Source: Oscillospiraceae bacterium
GTDB taxonomy: Bacteria > Bacillota > Clostridia > Oscillospirales > Ruminococcaceae
DNA: 37,520 nucleotides
NCBI GenBank assembly: GCA_017396665.1
Contig: JAFQLH010000008.1
Location: forward strand, 1 to 37,520
Direction: 5' to 3'
The position numbers and the translations under genes are program-made. Positions 8,618 to 16,645 of the stretch are shown one piece after another; position 1 is the stretch's first letter; every line of letters begins with the position of its first letter. Below the pieces are notes generated by a model. That model saw nothing but the letters and a program-made list of their open reading frames with translations. It was not told where the DNA came from and did not search any database.

Positions 8618-9099
8618 TTTCAGTAAACATTATTTGCGTCGGAAAGCTCAAGGAGAGCTATCTGAGAGAGGCGATTGCTGAATACTCAAAGAGGCTGTCG
8701 GCTTACTGCAGGTTCACCATAGCAGAGCTGCCTGAGAGCAGGCTGTCAGACAATCCTTCCGACAAGGAAATCTCCTCTGCGTTATCGCAGGAGGCAAAGC
8801 TCATGCAGTCTTATCTCACTGCAAAAGGGGTATACAACATTGCGATGTGCATTGAGGGAAAGCAGATGTCCTCCCCTGCACTTGCAAAGCACATAGAGAA
8901 AATATCTGTTGACGGATTTTCGACGATTAACTTTGTTATAGGCTCGTCCTTTGGAATTGACGAGGGAGTCAAGGCACAATGCAGGGGGCGTCTTTCGATG
9001 TCGGAGATGACCTTCCCGCATCAGCTTGCGAGGGTTATGCTTGCAGAACAGATATACAGGGCTTTCTCTATTCTTTCAAATTCAAAATACCACAAATAA
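8614..9099 (+). CDS. rlmH: 23S rRNA pseudouridine-1915 N3-methyltransferase
   Basis: RlmH is a small SPOUT-class enzyme that methylates pseudouridine 1915 in helix 69 of 23S rRNA on assembled 70S ribosomes. The 161-residue length and C-terminal signature fit closely: FVIGSSFGIDEGV, then MTFPHQLARVMLAEQIYRAF, and the terminal YHK. The SPOUT trefoil-knot SAM site is the VIGSSFG region. It overlaps the end of walJ by four bases and is followed by a terminator shared with the converging LCP gene. Confidence 0.96.
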   Translation: MISVNIICVGKLKESYLREAIAEYSKRLSAYCRFTIAELPESRLSDNPSDKEISSALSQEAKLMQSYLTAKGVYNIAMCIEGKQMSSPALAKHIEKISVDGFSTINFVIGSSFGIDEGVKAQCRGRLSMSEMTFPHQLARVMLAEQIYRAFSILSNSKYHK

Positions 9100-9100
9100 C

Positions 9101-9138
9101 AAAAGCACCCGAAGGCTTAATACCTTTGGGTGCTTCTC
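9101..9138. terminator. Bidirectional terminator between rlmH and the LCP gene
   Basis: GCACCC-GAAGG pairs with CCTT-T-GGGTGC around a 7-base loop. T-rich sequence follows on the plus strand and, on the minus strand, CTTTTGTT, so it can stop both converging transcripts. Confidence 0.85.
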
Positions 9139-9139
9139 T

Positions 9140-10930
9140 TTACGCAGCCGACGGCTGTGCTTTTGTTGTGGTGGTTGTTGTGGTAGACTCTGTCGGAGTT
9201 GTTGTTGACGAAGTTGTTTCTGACGGTGTAGAAACAGACGGCGTTGACACATCCGATGAGCTTATGTACGACGACGAGCCTGTATCTGAAGGAGATGTTT
9301 CAGAAGGAGGTGTCGTACTTACGCCGCTATCCGAAGACACATCTGACACATCAGAGCCGGGCACTGATGATTCAGAAGGCGGTGTTGTTTCACTGCTTGT
9401 ATCACTCGAAGTTGTTTCGCTAGGCGGTGTAGTAGTTGTCGTCGTAGTTGTAGTAGGGGGTGTTGTGGTGGTTGTTGTTGATGTTGACGGCGGGAGGTAG
9501 TAGGTTGTCGTTGACGATTCAGGGTCAATAAGTGTGTGTCCGTAGACTGCGAGCTGAAGAATTTCGATATTCTTCGCAAAATCAGGACAGAGACAATCCA
9601 TACCTCTGATTTTCTGTGTAGTAAACGTACCGCTGGCCGGGATTCTTACGTCCTGGATTTCATAGTTACGGTAGTAGTCGAACGCATTCATAAGCAGTGA
9701 GAGAACGTCGCTTTCGCTCAAATCCCACTTGATATCCTCGCTATCCGTAACGTCGTCGAGGAGATTTTTCATTTCAGCGAGGCTCATATCACGGCTCTTT
9801 TCAATCATCTTTCTGATGACCTCACGCTGACGCTGTGTTCTTCCGTAGTCATCGCCTACGCCGTGTCTGATTCTTGCATAGCCGAGTGCCTGGTTACCGT
9901 TGAGCAGGTATGTTCCGGGTTCTTTGATAAGGTCCTGACTTGACTTATTGCCGAGATACATATTCTGTTCTCTCATAGGACCGTCGAGAGCCCAAACCAT
10001 TTCCTGTGTGATTTCCGCCTCGATACCGCCGATTGCTTCGACGATTTCTATGAAGGTATAGAAGTTTACTATTACATAGTTATCAATTGACACGCCGAAA
10101 TTCTGCTCGATTGTATCCTTGAGAAGCTCTGCACCGCCGATTGCATATGCGGCATTGAGCTTTGTTGAATACTGTCCCGGAATATAGAGATAGATATCTC
10201 TCATAAACGAGGTGAGCGTAATTTTCTTTGTTTCATTATTGATTGAAATGAGCATCATAACGTCGGTATTACCTCTGCTCTGCTCACTTGTATCACGCAG
10301 GTCTTCGCCGACGAGCAGGATATTATAAACTTCCTTCGAGCTCATAATATCGTCATACGGTCTGAGCTGGTTTTCAAGCCATTCCTCGTACCCCTCGACG
10401 TCGCTTACTGTATCCTCGCTGTTGACATCAGGTCTGCTGTACTCAATGATACTGTTATTACCTTCAGGAATTCTGTTATAATAATGCTTGAAGATAATGA
10501 CTGCTGCAAGGACTGCCACGCACAAAAGAAGAACGAGTATAAGTCCTGCGATAATGAACTTGAGCTTATGCCTATGGAAGAAGGCTGCAACCTTTCCACG
10601 AGGCTTTCTTTCCTCGTCGTCCTCGTCAAAGTCCTCTTCGTCATCCGAGTAATCGTTTCCGTCTTTTTCGTAGATATCAGACTCGGACACAAAATGCTCA
10701 CCGGGGTTTTTCTTTCCCTGAGCCTTTGCCTTGACTGCCTTTGCGACCATTGCCTCTATATCATTATCATCATTTTCGCTCAGATTAGCTGAAGGCTCTT
10801 TATACGCTTCTGCGAAATAATCCTTCTTACTGTCTGAAAGATTCTGCTGTTGTTTTTTCTTCATCGCTGATGCAATGAGGTCATTGAGAGATTCCTCATC
10901 GCCCAGAGGTTTGTTAAAATTATCAGGCAT
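9140..10930 (-). CDS. LytR-CpsA-Psr (LCP) family cell-wall polymer ligase with Ser/Thr-rich tail
   Basis: LCP enzymes move lipid-linked anionic polymers or capsule onto peptidoglycan outside the membrane. The first ~125 residues are cytoplasmic and strongly acidic (SDDEEDFDEDDEE near 99-111). One membrane segment follows (about 127-151), then the LCP domain (about 205-430) with the expected arginine and aspartate motifs: GNTDVMML, SFMRDIYLYIPG, and YARIRH with DYGRTQRQREVI. From about residue 475 the rest is low-complexity Thr, Ser and Pro, ending KAQPSAA; such a tail probably spans the wall. The start is uncertain: ATG at 10930 has AAAGGGAA almost touching it, while an in-frame GTG at 10942 has no good site. 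It has its own promoter at 11115-11143 and converges on rlmH. Confidence 0.92.
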   Translation of the reverse strand: MPDNFNKPLGDEESLNDLIASAMKKKQQQNLSDSKKDYFAEAYKEPSANLSENDDNDIEAMVAKAVKAKAQGKKNPGEHFVSESDIYEKDGNDYSDDEEDFDEDDEERKPRGKVAAFFHRHKLKFIIAGLILVLLLCVAVLAAVIIFKHYYNRIPEGNNSIIEYSRPDVNSEDTVSDVEGYEEWLENQLRPYDDIMSSKEVYNILLVGEDLRDTSEQSRGNTDVMMLISINNETKKITLTSFMRDIYLYIPGQYSTKLNAAYAIGGAELLKDTIEQNFGVSIDNYVIVNFYTFIEIVEAIGGIEAEITQEMVWALDGPMREQNMYLGNKSSQDLIKEPGTYLLNGNQALGYARIRHGVGDDYGRTQRQREVIRKMIEKSRDMSLAEMKNLLDDVTDSEDIKWDLSESDVLSLLMNAFDYYRNYEIQDVRIPASGTFTTQKIRGMDCLCPDFAKNIEILQLAVYGHTLIDPESSTTTYYLPPSTSTTTTTTPPTTTTTTTTTPPSETTSSDTSSETTPPSESSVPGSDVSDVSSDSGVSTTPPSETSPSDTGSSSYISSSDVSTPSVSTPSETTSSTTTPTESTTTTTTTKAQPSAA

Positions 10931-11015
10931 TTCCCTTTGCACTTCTTAACAAGTAAGAAATACTCTCCTTTCCGATGTCTTTCCCTTTCAGTTGCACAAA
11001 GCTCTGAATTTTCAT
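10923..11015 (-). CDS. Possible 30-residue leader peptide overlapping the LCP start
   Basis: An ATG at 11015 opens a 30-codon frame that ends in a TGA inside the first codons of the LCP gene, in a different frame. Its own ribosome binding site is weak (CGGGA about 10 bases upstream). The only strong Shine-Dalgarno in the leader, AAGGAG at 10965-10970, lies inside it. Termination here could re-deliver ribosomes to the poorly sited LCP start. This is speculative and may be chance. Confidence 0.2.
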   Translation of the reverse strand: MKIQSFVQLKGKDIGKESISYLLRSAKGNA

Positions 11016-11114
11016 AGTTTATTATTCCCGAAAGCGTTCAATTCTTTCTCTTTTCCCATTCCTTTTTATAGCAGCTTTCAGTCTTTTTACATCAACTATT
11101 CATAGCTAACATTT

Positions 11115-11143
11115 ATTATAACACATTCTTTTACTTTTTGCAA
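11115..11143 (-). promoter_or_regulatory. Sigma-A type promoter for the LCP gene
   Basis: TTGCAA (11138-11143) and TATAAT (11115-11120) are separated by 17 bases on the minus strand. The leader to the LCP start is about 180 bases and contains no other supported gene. Confidence 0.8.
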
Positions 11144-11153
11144 TATAAAAATA

Positions 11154-11184
11154 CAAACCCCGAAGGAAACATCCCTCGGGGCTT
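11154..11184 (-). terminator. Terminator after the PrsA-like gene
   Basis: On the minus strand AGCCCCGAGGG pairs with CCTTCGGGGTT and runs into a T-rich stretch (TTTGTATTTTTAT). It lies directly after the stop of the lipoprotein gene and just before the LCP promoter. Confidence 0.85.
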
Positions 11185-11188
11185 AAAA

Positions 11189-12469
11189 TTATCTGTTCTT
11201 TTCTGCGTAGTCCTGGTAATCCTCGTAGATATCCTCTGCTGAATATCTCTTATAAGCCTTTTCGTTTCTTGTAACGTTATAGCTTTCTACCCAACTATCT
11301 ACCATCTTTTCGAAATCCTCAGACTTCATTTCGCTGATAAGCGCTTCCCTGTTGTCCTTTGAATACTTTTCGTGCTTTACAGGGTCAAGCTTCTGAATTA
11401 CGTACCAGCAATCGTCATCCTCAAATGTTTCAATGTCGCCATCCTCCATCTTTTCATCGACGTGCTTTACGACCTCAAGCTCAGAGTAGCTCTTGCTTGT
11501 CTTATTGATGATGATATTGTAGTCTGTTTCTTCCTCTTCCTTATCATCCTTGTCGTCTGTAGCGGATGAGCTATCTGTCTTGGATGAGCTATCTGTTTCG
11601 GAAGAGCTATCTGTTTCGGATGAGCTATCTGTTTCAGATGAACTGTCTGTTTCAGATGAGCTGTCTGCTTCGGATGAGCTGTCTGTTTCGGATGAGCTGT
11701 CTGTTTCGGATGAGCTATCTGTCTTGGATGAGCTGTCTGTCTTAGAAGAATCGTCCTTCTTATCCTCTTCCTTCTTCTCTGCTTCCTTTCTTGCTTCCTC
11801 GTCTGCTTCGAACTTAGCGATAACCTCGTCGAACTCCATTTCCTCTGTCATAGCGAGATATTCCTTAGCTCTCTTGCTTGCTTCGCTGCTGTCCTCTCCC
11901 TTGTCGATAGCAATCATCTTAAAGCAGAGGTAGTTATCTGTGAGGTGCTTATTGATATCCTCGTCAGTTACCTCTTCTATACCGCCTTCAAAATAGTAAG
12001 CTGCGAAGACCTTGTCGTTCATTGTTGAGAACTCCTGAATCTGAGTAAGAGAAGACTTTGCGATACCGAGTGATTCATAGTATTCCTTATCCCACGCCTG
12101 CTCGACAGTATCCTCGATAATTTCAAGCTCGTCTTCTGTAAACTCAAGTCCGAGCTCCTTGAACTTTTCAGCAACTGCTACCATTTCGACACAGTTTGTA
12201 TAAGCAAACTGCTCTGCGTGCTCGCCTACTGTAAGAGTACCGTCGCCATAGGAAGCAGCGAGGATATCCTCAGGGACACTTCCTGTTGAATAGTAGATTG
12301 AGTACATCTGATTATTGATTTCATTGAGCACAAAATAGATATACACGCCTGCATTTACGTCATAGTTTTCGGTACTGCAGATATGCATTGTATCCTTGCC
12401 GCAGGACACGAGTGATGCTGCCATAATGACTGCACAAGCTGCGGCTGCCAAACGCTTTTTAATTGACAT
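11189..12469 (-). CDS. PrsA/SurA-like foldase lipoprotein with a hexapeptide-repeat insert
   Basis: This 426-residue protein has a lipoprotein signal: positive N-terminus MSIKKR, hydrophobic core, and lipobox ending LVSC with C23 as the predicted lipidated residue. It should sit on the outer face of the membrane. Residues ~30-180 resemble the helical SurA/PrsA N-terminal region. From LCFKMIAIDK (~181) through SEASKRAKEYL and later VVKHVDEKMEDGDIE with WYVIQKLD, the pattern suggests a divergent parvulin peptidyl-prolyl isomerase domain. An acidic Ser-rich insert (about 241-304) of ~10 copies of TDSSSE splits it. A final helical segment follows. I infer a folding role for exported proteins; catalytic residues are not clear enough to claim isomerase activity. 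AAGGTGA lies 7 bases before the ATG. It has its own promoter and terminator. Confidence 0.75.
   Translation of the reverse strand: MSIKKRLAAAACAVIMAASLVSCGKDTMHICSTENYDVNAGVYIYFVLNEINNQMYSIYYSTGSVPEDILAASYGDGTLTVGEHAEQFAYTNCVEMVAVAEKFKELGLEFTEDELEIIEDTVEQAWDKEYYESLGIAKSSLTQIQEFSTMNDKVFAAYYFEGGIEEVTDEDINKHLTDNYLCFKMIAIDKGEDSSEASKRAKEYLAMTEEMEFDEVIAKFEADEEARKEAEKKEEDKKDDSSKTDSSSKTDSSSETDSSSETDSSSEADSSSETDSSSETDSSSETDSSSETDSSSKTDSSSATDDKDDKEEEETDYNIIINKTSKSYSELEVVKHVDEKMEDGDIETFEDDDCWYVIQKLDPVKHEKYSKDNREALISEMKSEDFEKMVDSWVESYNVTRNEKAYKRYSAEDIYEDYQDYAEKNR
11558..11749 (-). repeat. In-frame 18-bp minisatellite (about 10 TDSSSE copies)
   Basis: About ten 18-base units, each encoding TDSSS plus E, K or A, lie inside the lipoprotein gene. 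They are nearly identical, which favours copy-number change by slippage, and every gain or loss would keep the frame. Confidence 0.92.
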
Positions 12470-12532
12470 TCTAAATCACCTTATTCTTACCGCTTAAATC
12501 GGGTATCTTTCTTGTTTTAAACAACTCTTTGT

Positions 12533-12561
12533 ATTATACTATACTTTTATGAAAAAGTCAA
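12533..12561 (-). promoter_or_regulatory. Sigma-A type promoter for the PrsA-like gene
   Basis: TTGACT (12556-12561) and TATAAT (12533-12538) are separated by 17 bases on the minus strand. Transcription would begin near 12526, about 57 bases before the ATG. Confidence 0.82.
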
Positions 12562-12580
12562 CACAGCCCGTATTTCAGAT

Positions 12581-12615
12581 AAAAAAAGGCGCCGTAGCCT
12601 ATAGAGCCCGGCACC
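12581..12615 (-). terminator. Terminator at the end of the aro operon
   Basis: On the minus strand GGTGCCG pairs with CGGCGCC (one G-T wobble) and is followed by TTTTTTT. It lies 8 bases after the stop of the DUF4364-like gene and just upstream of the next promoter. Confidence 0.85.
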
Positions 12616-12622
12616 GTAAATT

Positions 12623-13216
12623 CTATTCATTGTCTGTATATTCGGGAACATACTCCTCGTTCTCGATGAGATAATCGACAATCTTGCTATAAAACGCAGA
12701 GGGGTTCTCCATAATCTTTCTCTGCATATACTCCGCCTGCTGTTTATCAGGGGCAAAGAGTGATATTCTCATAAGCTCAAGCTCCTCGTTATCATGGCAG
12801 ACACAGTTGAGCATACAGCCGATTTTCTTTTCCTCTATAGAAAAGTCAACCGAGCTTTCGTCCTTGAGTCTTGCAAACAGCTTTAGTCCTGCTGACATAA
12901 TTCTGTCTCTGAAGCTCTGCGGAACGATTGACTTGAACTCAATGGCACATCTTTTTCCCTTTTCCTGCAGCACATACTGTGGGACACCGTTCGGGTACTC
13001 TAGCGTCATCATATTTGTTTCGAGCATTGATGACACTGCTTCCATAAAGAAAAAGTAATTTACGAGCCCGTCGCCTGTAGCGATTTCGGTGAGCTGCTTT
13101 GGAGAAACAGGGCGGTTAATCTGGTTAAGAAAATAGCTTATCAGAACCTTGACCGCATAGATGTCATTGAGCGAGAGCATATTCGGGGTTACATATTTAT
13201 CAAAATTAGAGTCCAT
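12623..13216 (-). CDS. DUF4364-like protein
   Basis: This 197-residue protein resembles the Clostridia family DUF4364. Residues ~20-100 look like a winged-helix unit: an early helix (VKVLISYFLNQI), then PVSPKQLTEIA and a region that reads as helix-turn-helix (NYFFFMEAVSSMLETNMM). A mixed C-terminal half of unknown function follows. No catalytic residues or membrane segments are seen. I chose the ATG at 13216 because GAGAGG lies 7 bases upstream; a longer frame would run into aroC. It begins 13 bases after aroC and is the last gene of the operon. A DNA-binding role is suggested by the fold but not shown. Confidence 0.7.
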   Translation of the reverse strand: MDSNFDKYVTPNMLSLNDIYAVKVLISYFLNQINRPVSPKQLTEIATGDGLVNYFFFMEAVSSMLETNMMTLEYPNGVPQYVLQEKGKRCAIEFKSIVPQSFRDRIMSAGLKLFARLKDESSVDFSIEEKKIGCMLNCVCHDNEELELMRISLFAPDKQQAEYMQRKIMENPSAFYSKIVDYLIENEEYVPEYTDNE

Positions 13217-13229
13217 ACTCAGCCTCTCT

Positions 13230-14321
13230 TTAGAAATGCGGGTAGTCGAGCATATGTGACAAGAGTGCGATATTAACTGCAGCCTCGACACATGGTACAG
13301 CTCTTGGGACTACACATGGGTCATGTCTTCCTGTAATCTTGAGTGTTTCCTGAGTCATCTTTGACATATCAACGGTAGCCTGCGGCTGAGAGATTGAAGG
13401 TGTTGGCTTCATAGCAACTCTTACTGTGATAGGCATACCTGAGGATATACCGCCTAAGATACCGCCGTGGTTATTTGAACGGGTAACAACGTGGCCCTGG
13501 TCATTTACATAGAACTCGTCGTTGTTTTCGCTTCCGAGCATTTTTGCACAATTGAAGCCCACGCCGAACTCTACGCCCTTGACTGCAGGGATACCGAACA
13601 GGAGCTGTGCGATACTGTTCTCAAGACCGTCGAAGATAGGAGAGCCGATACCGGCAGGTACGTTTACCGAGATACACTCGATAATTCCGCCGACGCTATC
13701 ACCGCACTCTGCAGCTTTCTCGATATCCTTCTTCATTCTCTTTCCCTTTGCGTCGTTGAGCACAGGGAAGCCCTTCTTACGAAGCTCGATAATATCGTCT
13801 CTTGTTGTTGTGATTGAATCAAAGCTGTCGTCCTTGATTTTATGGATTTCAGCGATATGTGCACCTGTATAGATTCCACGGCGTTCAAGAATCTGACCTG
13901 CTACTGCACCTGCAAAGCAGAGCGGTGCGGTAAGTCTTCCTGAGAAATGTCCGCCGCCTCTTGGGTCATTGAAGCCGTTATATCTGAGTGCGCCTGTATA
14001 GTCAGCGTGTCCCGGTCTTGCGAGCTTTGACACCTTGAGGTAATCTGTTGAATGCGGGTCATCGTTATGGATGAACGCACAAAGCGGTGTACCTGTTGTC
14101 TTGCCGTTATAGAAGCCTGACATAATATTAGGCATATCCTTTTCTCTACGCTGTGTAGAGGTCTTATCCTTCTTAGGGGCACGTCTTGCCATAAAAGTAA
14201 GAAGCTGCTCCATATCGATATACTCTCCTGCGGGGAGTCTGTCTATAACCACGCCTATTGCTGGACCGTGGCTTTCTCCGAAAATTGAGACGGATATTCC
14301 CTTATTCCATATTGATGACAT
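13230..14321 (-). CDS. aroC: Chorismate synthase
   Basis: AroC converts 5-enolpyruvylshikimate-3-phosphate to chorismate using reduced FMN, the last step of the shikimate pathway. The 363-residue protein begins with the family signature FGESHGPAIG and contains the conserved GRLTAP, the DPRGGGHFSGR segment, the SNNHGGILGGISSGMPI motif and the C-terminal GRHDPCVVPRAVPC. A GGAGG site lies 8 bases before the ATG, inside the end of aroA. Its first 20 bases overlap aroA, so the two are probably translationally coupled. It sits with aroA and aroB, covering three of the seven pathway steps. Confidence 0.98.
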   Translation of the reverse strand: MSSIWNKGISVSIFGESHGPAIGVVIDRLPAGEYIDMEQLLTFMARRAPKKDKTSTQRREKDMPNIMSGFYNGKTTGTPLCAFIHNDDPHSTDYLKVSKLARPGHADYTGALRYNGFNDPRGGGHFSGRLTAPLCFAGAVAGQILERRGIYTGAHIAEIHKIKDDSFDSITTTRDDIIELRKKGFPVLNDAKGKRMKKDIEKAAECGDSVGGIIECISVNVPAGIGSPIFDGLENSIAQLLFGIPAVKGVEFGVGFNCAKMLGSENNDEFYVNDQGHVVTRSNNHGGILGGISSGMPITVRVAMKPTPSISQPQATVDMSKMTQETLKITGRHDPCVVPRAVPCVEAAVNIALLSHMLDYPHF

Positions 14322-15522
14322 TTACGATACCTCCAAGTTTTTTATAGTCCTCAAAGAAGCACGGGTACGATTTTTTCACGCATCCTGCGTCTTCGATAAT
14401 TACGTCTTCATCGCAGACTGTTGCGGCGATTGCGGCACTCATAGCGATTCTATGGTCATTATGAGAGCTTATTCTTCCGCCTCTGAGTCCGCCTTTTCCG
14501 AGGATTATTATTTCATTTTCCTTTTCTATTGCTTCACCGCCGAGCTTATTGACAAGCTCGCAGGAAACTGCTGCTCTGTCGCATTCCTTTATACGAAGTC
14601 TTGCGATATTCTTAAGTGTTGTTTTACCCTTTCTGCATGCTGCGAGGACTGAGAGCACAGGCACACAGTCCGGTATATCCGAGCAGTCGAGTGTAAAGCC
14701 TTCGTCCAAATTATCCTTACACAGCTCTCTTACTATACTGTCGCCCTGCACGGTTTTTTCGGGCATACAGCTAAGGTCTATATTACTTCCCAGGGCATTT
14801 GCGACATAGAAAAAAGCAGCCTGGGAGAAGTCACATTCAGTTTTACAGTTGCAAGGCGATAGCTTTTTTCCGCCTATAATTTCATAGCCGAAGTCTGTAA
14901 CCTTCACACTTGCGCCGAACAGCTCGAGGCTGTTTATTGTAATATCGACATACGGCTTTGACTGCAGCTTTGAGGTCAGTATAAGCTTTGAGTTGCCCTC
15001 AAGGATACCGAGTCCCAAGATAAGTCCTGTCACGAACTGCGACGAGATATCGCCTGCGACAGAGAACTCACCGCTTGTGAGCTTTCCGCTTATGGTAAAC
15101 GGCATTGTACCGTTATAGTCAAACGTTACGCCATTCTTTGAAAGCTCTGTTACATACGGCGTAATAGGTCTTTGCGGGAGCTTTCCCCTACCTACAAAGG
15201 TAGCTGTTACACCGAGGGCGGCTACAACGGGGATAATAAATCTCAGTGTTGAGCCTGACTCACAGCAGTCGATAGTTACGCTTTCAGTCGGGACATTTTC
15301 AATGCCTTTGACTGTTACTGTTGTACCGCTTACCTTAATATCTGCGCCGAGGGTATTCATAGCGTTTATAGTTGCCTCGATATCCTGCGACATACTGACA
15401 TTTTCTATAACGCTTTCGCCCTTTGCGAGAGCGGCACAAATAATCTGCCTATGAGCAAAGCTTTTTGACGAGGGAACCTGCACCCTGCCGCTAAGCTTTG
15501 ATTTTGTTAACTGCAAATCCAT
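14302..15522 (-). CDS. aroA: 3-phosphoshikimate 1-carboxyvinyltransferase (EPSP synthase)
   Basis: AroA joins PEP to shikimate-3-phosphate to give EPSP, the substrate of AroC. The protein has 406 residues from the ATG at 15522, slightly shorter than the usual ~430. It shows the N-terminal PSSKSFAHR motif, the SGSTLRFIIP loop (in place of GNAGT-type sequences), GQLPQRP-like GKLPQRPI, and C-terminal RIKECDR and SHNDHRIAM motifs. An upstream in-frame extension of 25 residues lies inside aroB and looks non-native, so I rejected it. The start is 4 bases after the aroB stop; the ribosome binding site is weak, consistent with coupling. EPSP synthase is the glyphosate target; sensitivity class is not assigned here. 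Confidence 0.96.
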   Translation of the reverse strand: MDLQLTKSKLSGRVQVPSSKSFAHRQIICAALAKGESVIENVSMSQDIEATINAMNTLGADIKVSGTTVTVKGIENVPTESVTIDCCESGSTLRFIIPVVAALGVTATFVGRGKLPQRPITPYVTELSKNGVTFDYNGTMPFTISGKLTSGEFSVAGDISSQFVTGLILGLGILEGNSKLILTSKLQSKPYVDITINSLELFGASVKVTDFGYEIIGGKKLSPCNCKTECDFSQAAFFYVANALGSNIDLSCMPEKTVQGDSIVRELCKDNLDEGFTLDCSDIPDCVPVLSVLAACRKGKTTLKNIARLRIKECDRAAVSCELVNKLGGEAIEKENEIIILGKGGLRGGRISSHNDHRIAMSAAIAATVCDEDVIIEDAGCVKKSYPCFFEDYKKLGGIVNVINME

Positions 15523-15526
15523 AGCA

Positions 15527-16645
15527 TTACATTCTTTCGATAATTTCTTCGATTTCCTTTTCGGTAGTAGGTCTTGCGTAGCCTGCTCCGTCTTCATCGG
15601 AATAAAAAACGTCGCCTATGCCCTTCTGAAGAACAAATCTGAGCTTTCCGTCCTTGACCTTTTTATCTGTATAGAGCTTCTTTACGAGCTCTTTTTTATC
15701 TATATACTCAGGGATTACTGTCGGGAGATTTGCTCTTATGAGAAGCTTCTCGAGTCTTTTGACCTGCTCATTTGTTACAAAGCCAAGTGACTGGGATAGC
15801 TTTGCGGCGGCTACGAGGCCTATTGACACAGCCTCGCCGTGGAGCAGCTTATAGTTGCTGACAGTTTCGACTGCTCTGCCCACAGTATGTCCGAGGTTGA
15901 GTATTTCACGCAGAGAGCTTTCTCTTTCGTCCTTCATAACCACCTCATACTTGATACGGCAGTTTGTATGGGCGATATGCTCACACGTCTTTTCGTCGAG
16001 CTCCATTGCTTTTTCGATATTCTCTTCGAGGTAGCAGAAGAACTCCTCGTCTGCGATGAGGGCATGCTTTACTGTTTCAGCCATACCGCAGCTCACATCA
16101 CGCTTTGTGAGTGTACGCCATGTATTGATATCAATATACACCTTTTTCGGCTGGTTGAAGAGGCCGATAAGGTTTGTAGCGAGCGGAGTATCCACTGCGG
16201 TTTTTCCGCCTATTGAAGCGTCTGCTGCTGACAGCAGGGTTGTAGAATAGATGACAAACGGCACACCTCTGCCGAAGGTTCCTGCGACAAAACCTGCGAG
16301 GTCAGACACGACACCTCCGCCCACTGCTACAATCATACAGTCACGGCGGAAGCCACAGCCGAGCATTGAATCCTCGATACACGCTTTCACGTCTCTTGTT
16401 TTACTTTTCTCTCCTGCTTCGAAGCAGAAAAGCTCTGCGTAAAATCCGTTGTCACGCAGTTTATCAACGATATTCTGAGCATAGAGCGGCATAACATTTG
16501 TATCTGTTATGACAGCAAACTTCCTTATCCTGCCGAACTTTCCTTCGCTGATTTCGCTCACGAGCTTATCGGACAAATCTCTGCCGATTTCGATATCGTA
16601 GCTATCATCAACAGTTCTGACAAGCTTACACTCAAAGAGGCTCAT
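15527..16645 (-). CDS. aroB: 3-dehydroquinate synthase
   Basis: AroB cyclises DAHP to 3-dehydroquinate using NAD and a divalent metal, the second step of the shikimate pathway. The 372-residue protein has the NAD-binding GGGVVSDLAGFVAGTFGRG, then PTTLLSA-like STTLLSAADASIGGKTAVD, the GMAETVKHALI motif with metal-binding Glu and Lys, and NLGHTVGRAVE plus LLHGEAVSIG carrying metal-binding histidines. A GGAG site precedes the ATG. Its start overlaps the stop of the upstream membrane-protein gene in an ATGA, and aroA begins 4 bases after it. No aroG, aroD, aroE or aroK gene lies in the window. Confidence 0.97.
   Translation of the reverse strand: MSLFECKLVRTVDDSYDIEIGRDLSDKLVSEISEGKFGRIRKFAVITDTNVMPLYAQNIVDKLRDNGFYAELFCFEAGEKSKTRDVKACIEDSMLGCGFRRDCMIVAVGGGVVSDLAGFVAGTFGRGVPFVIYSTTLLSAADASIGGKTAVDTPLATNLIGLFNQPKKVYIDINTWRTLTKRDVSCGMAETVKHALIADEEFFCYLEENIEKAMELDEKTCEHIAHTNCRIKYEVVMKDERESSLREILNLGHTVGRAVETVSNYKLLHGEAVSIGLVAAAKLSQSLGFVTNEQVKRLEKLLIRANLPTVIPEYIDKKELVKKLYTDKKVKDGKLRFVLQKGIGDVFYSDEDGAGYARPTTEKEIEEIIERM

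Noticed and set aside
8979-9500. Plus-strand frame with long Val runs
   Set aside because: It reads the Thr-rich tail of the LCP gene backwards and also overlaps rlmH and the shared terminator.
11550-11933. 127-codon plus-strand frame with repeated SDELSV
   Set aside because: It is the opposite-strand reading of the 18-base minisatellite in the lipoprotein gene; no start signals.
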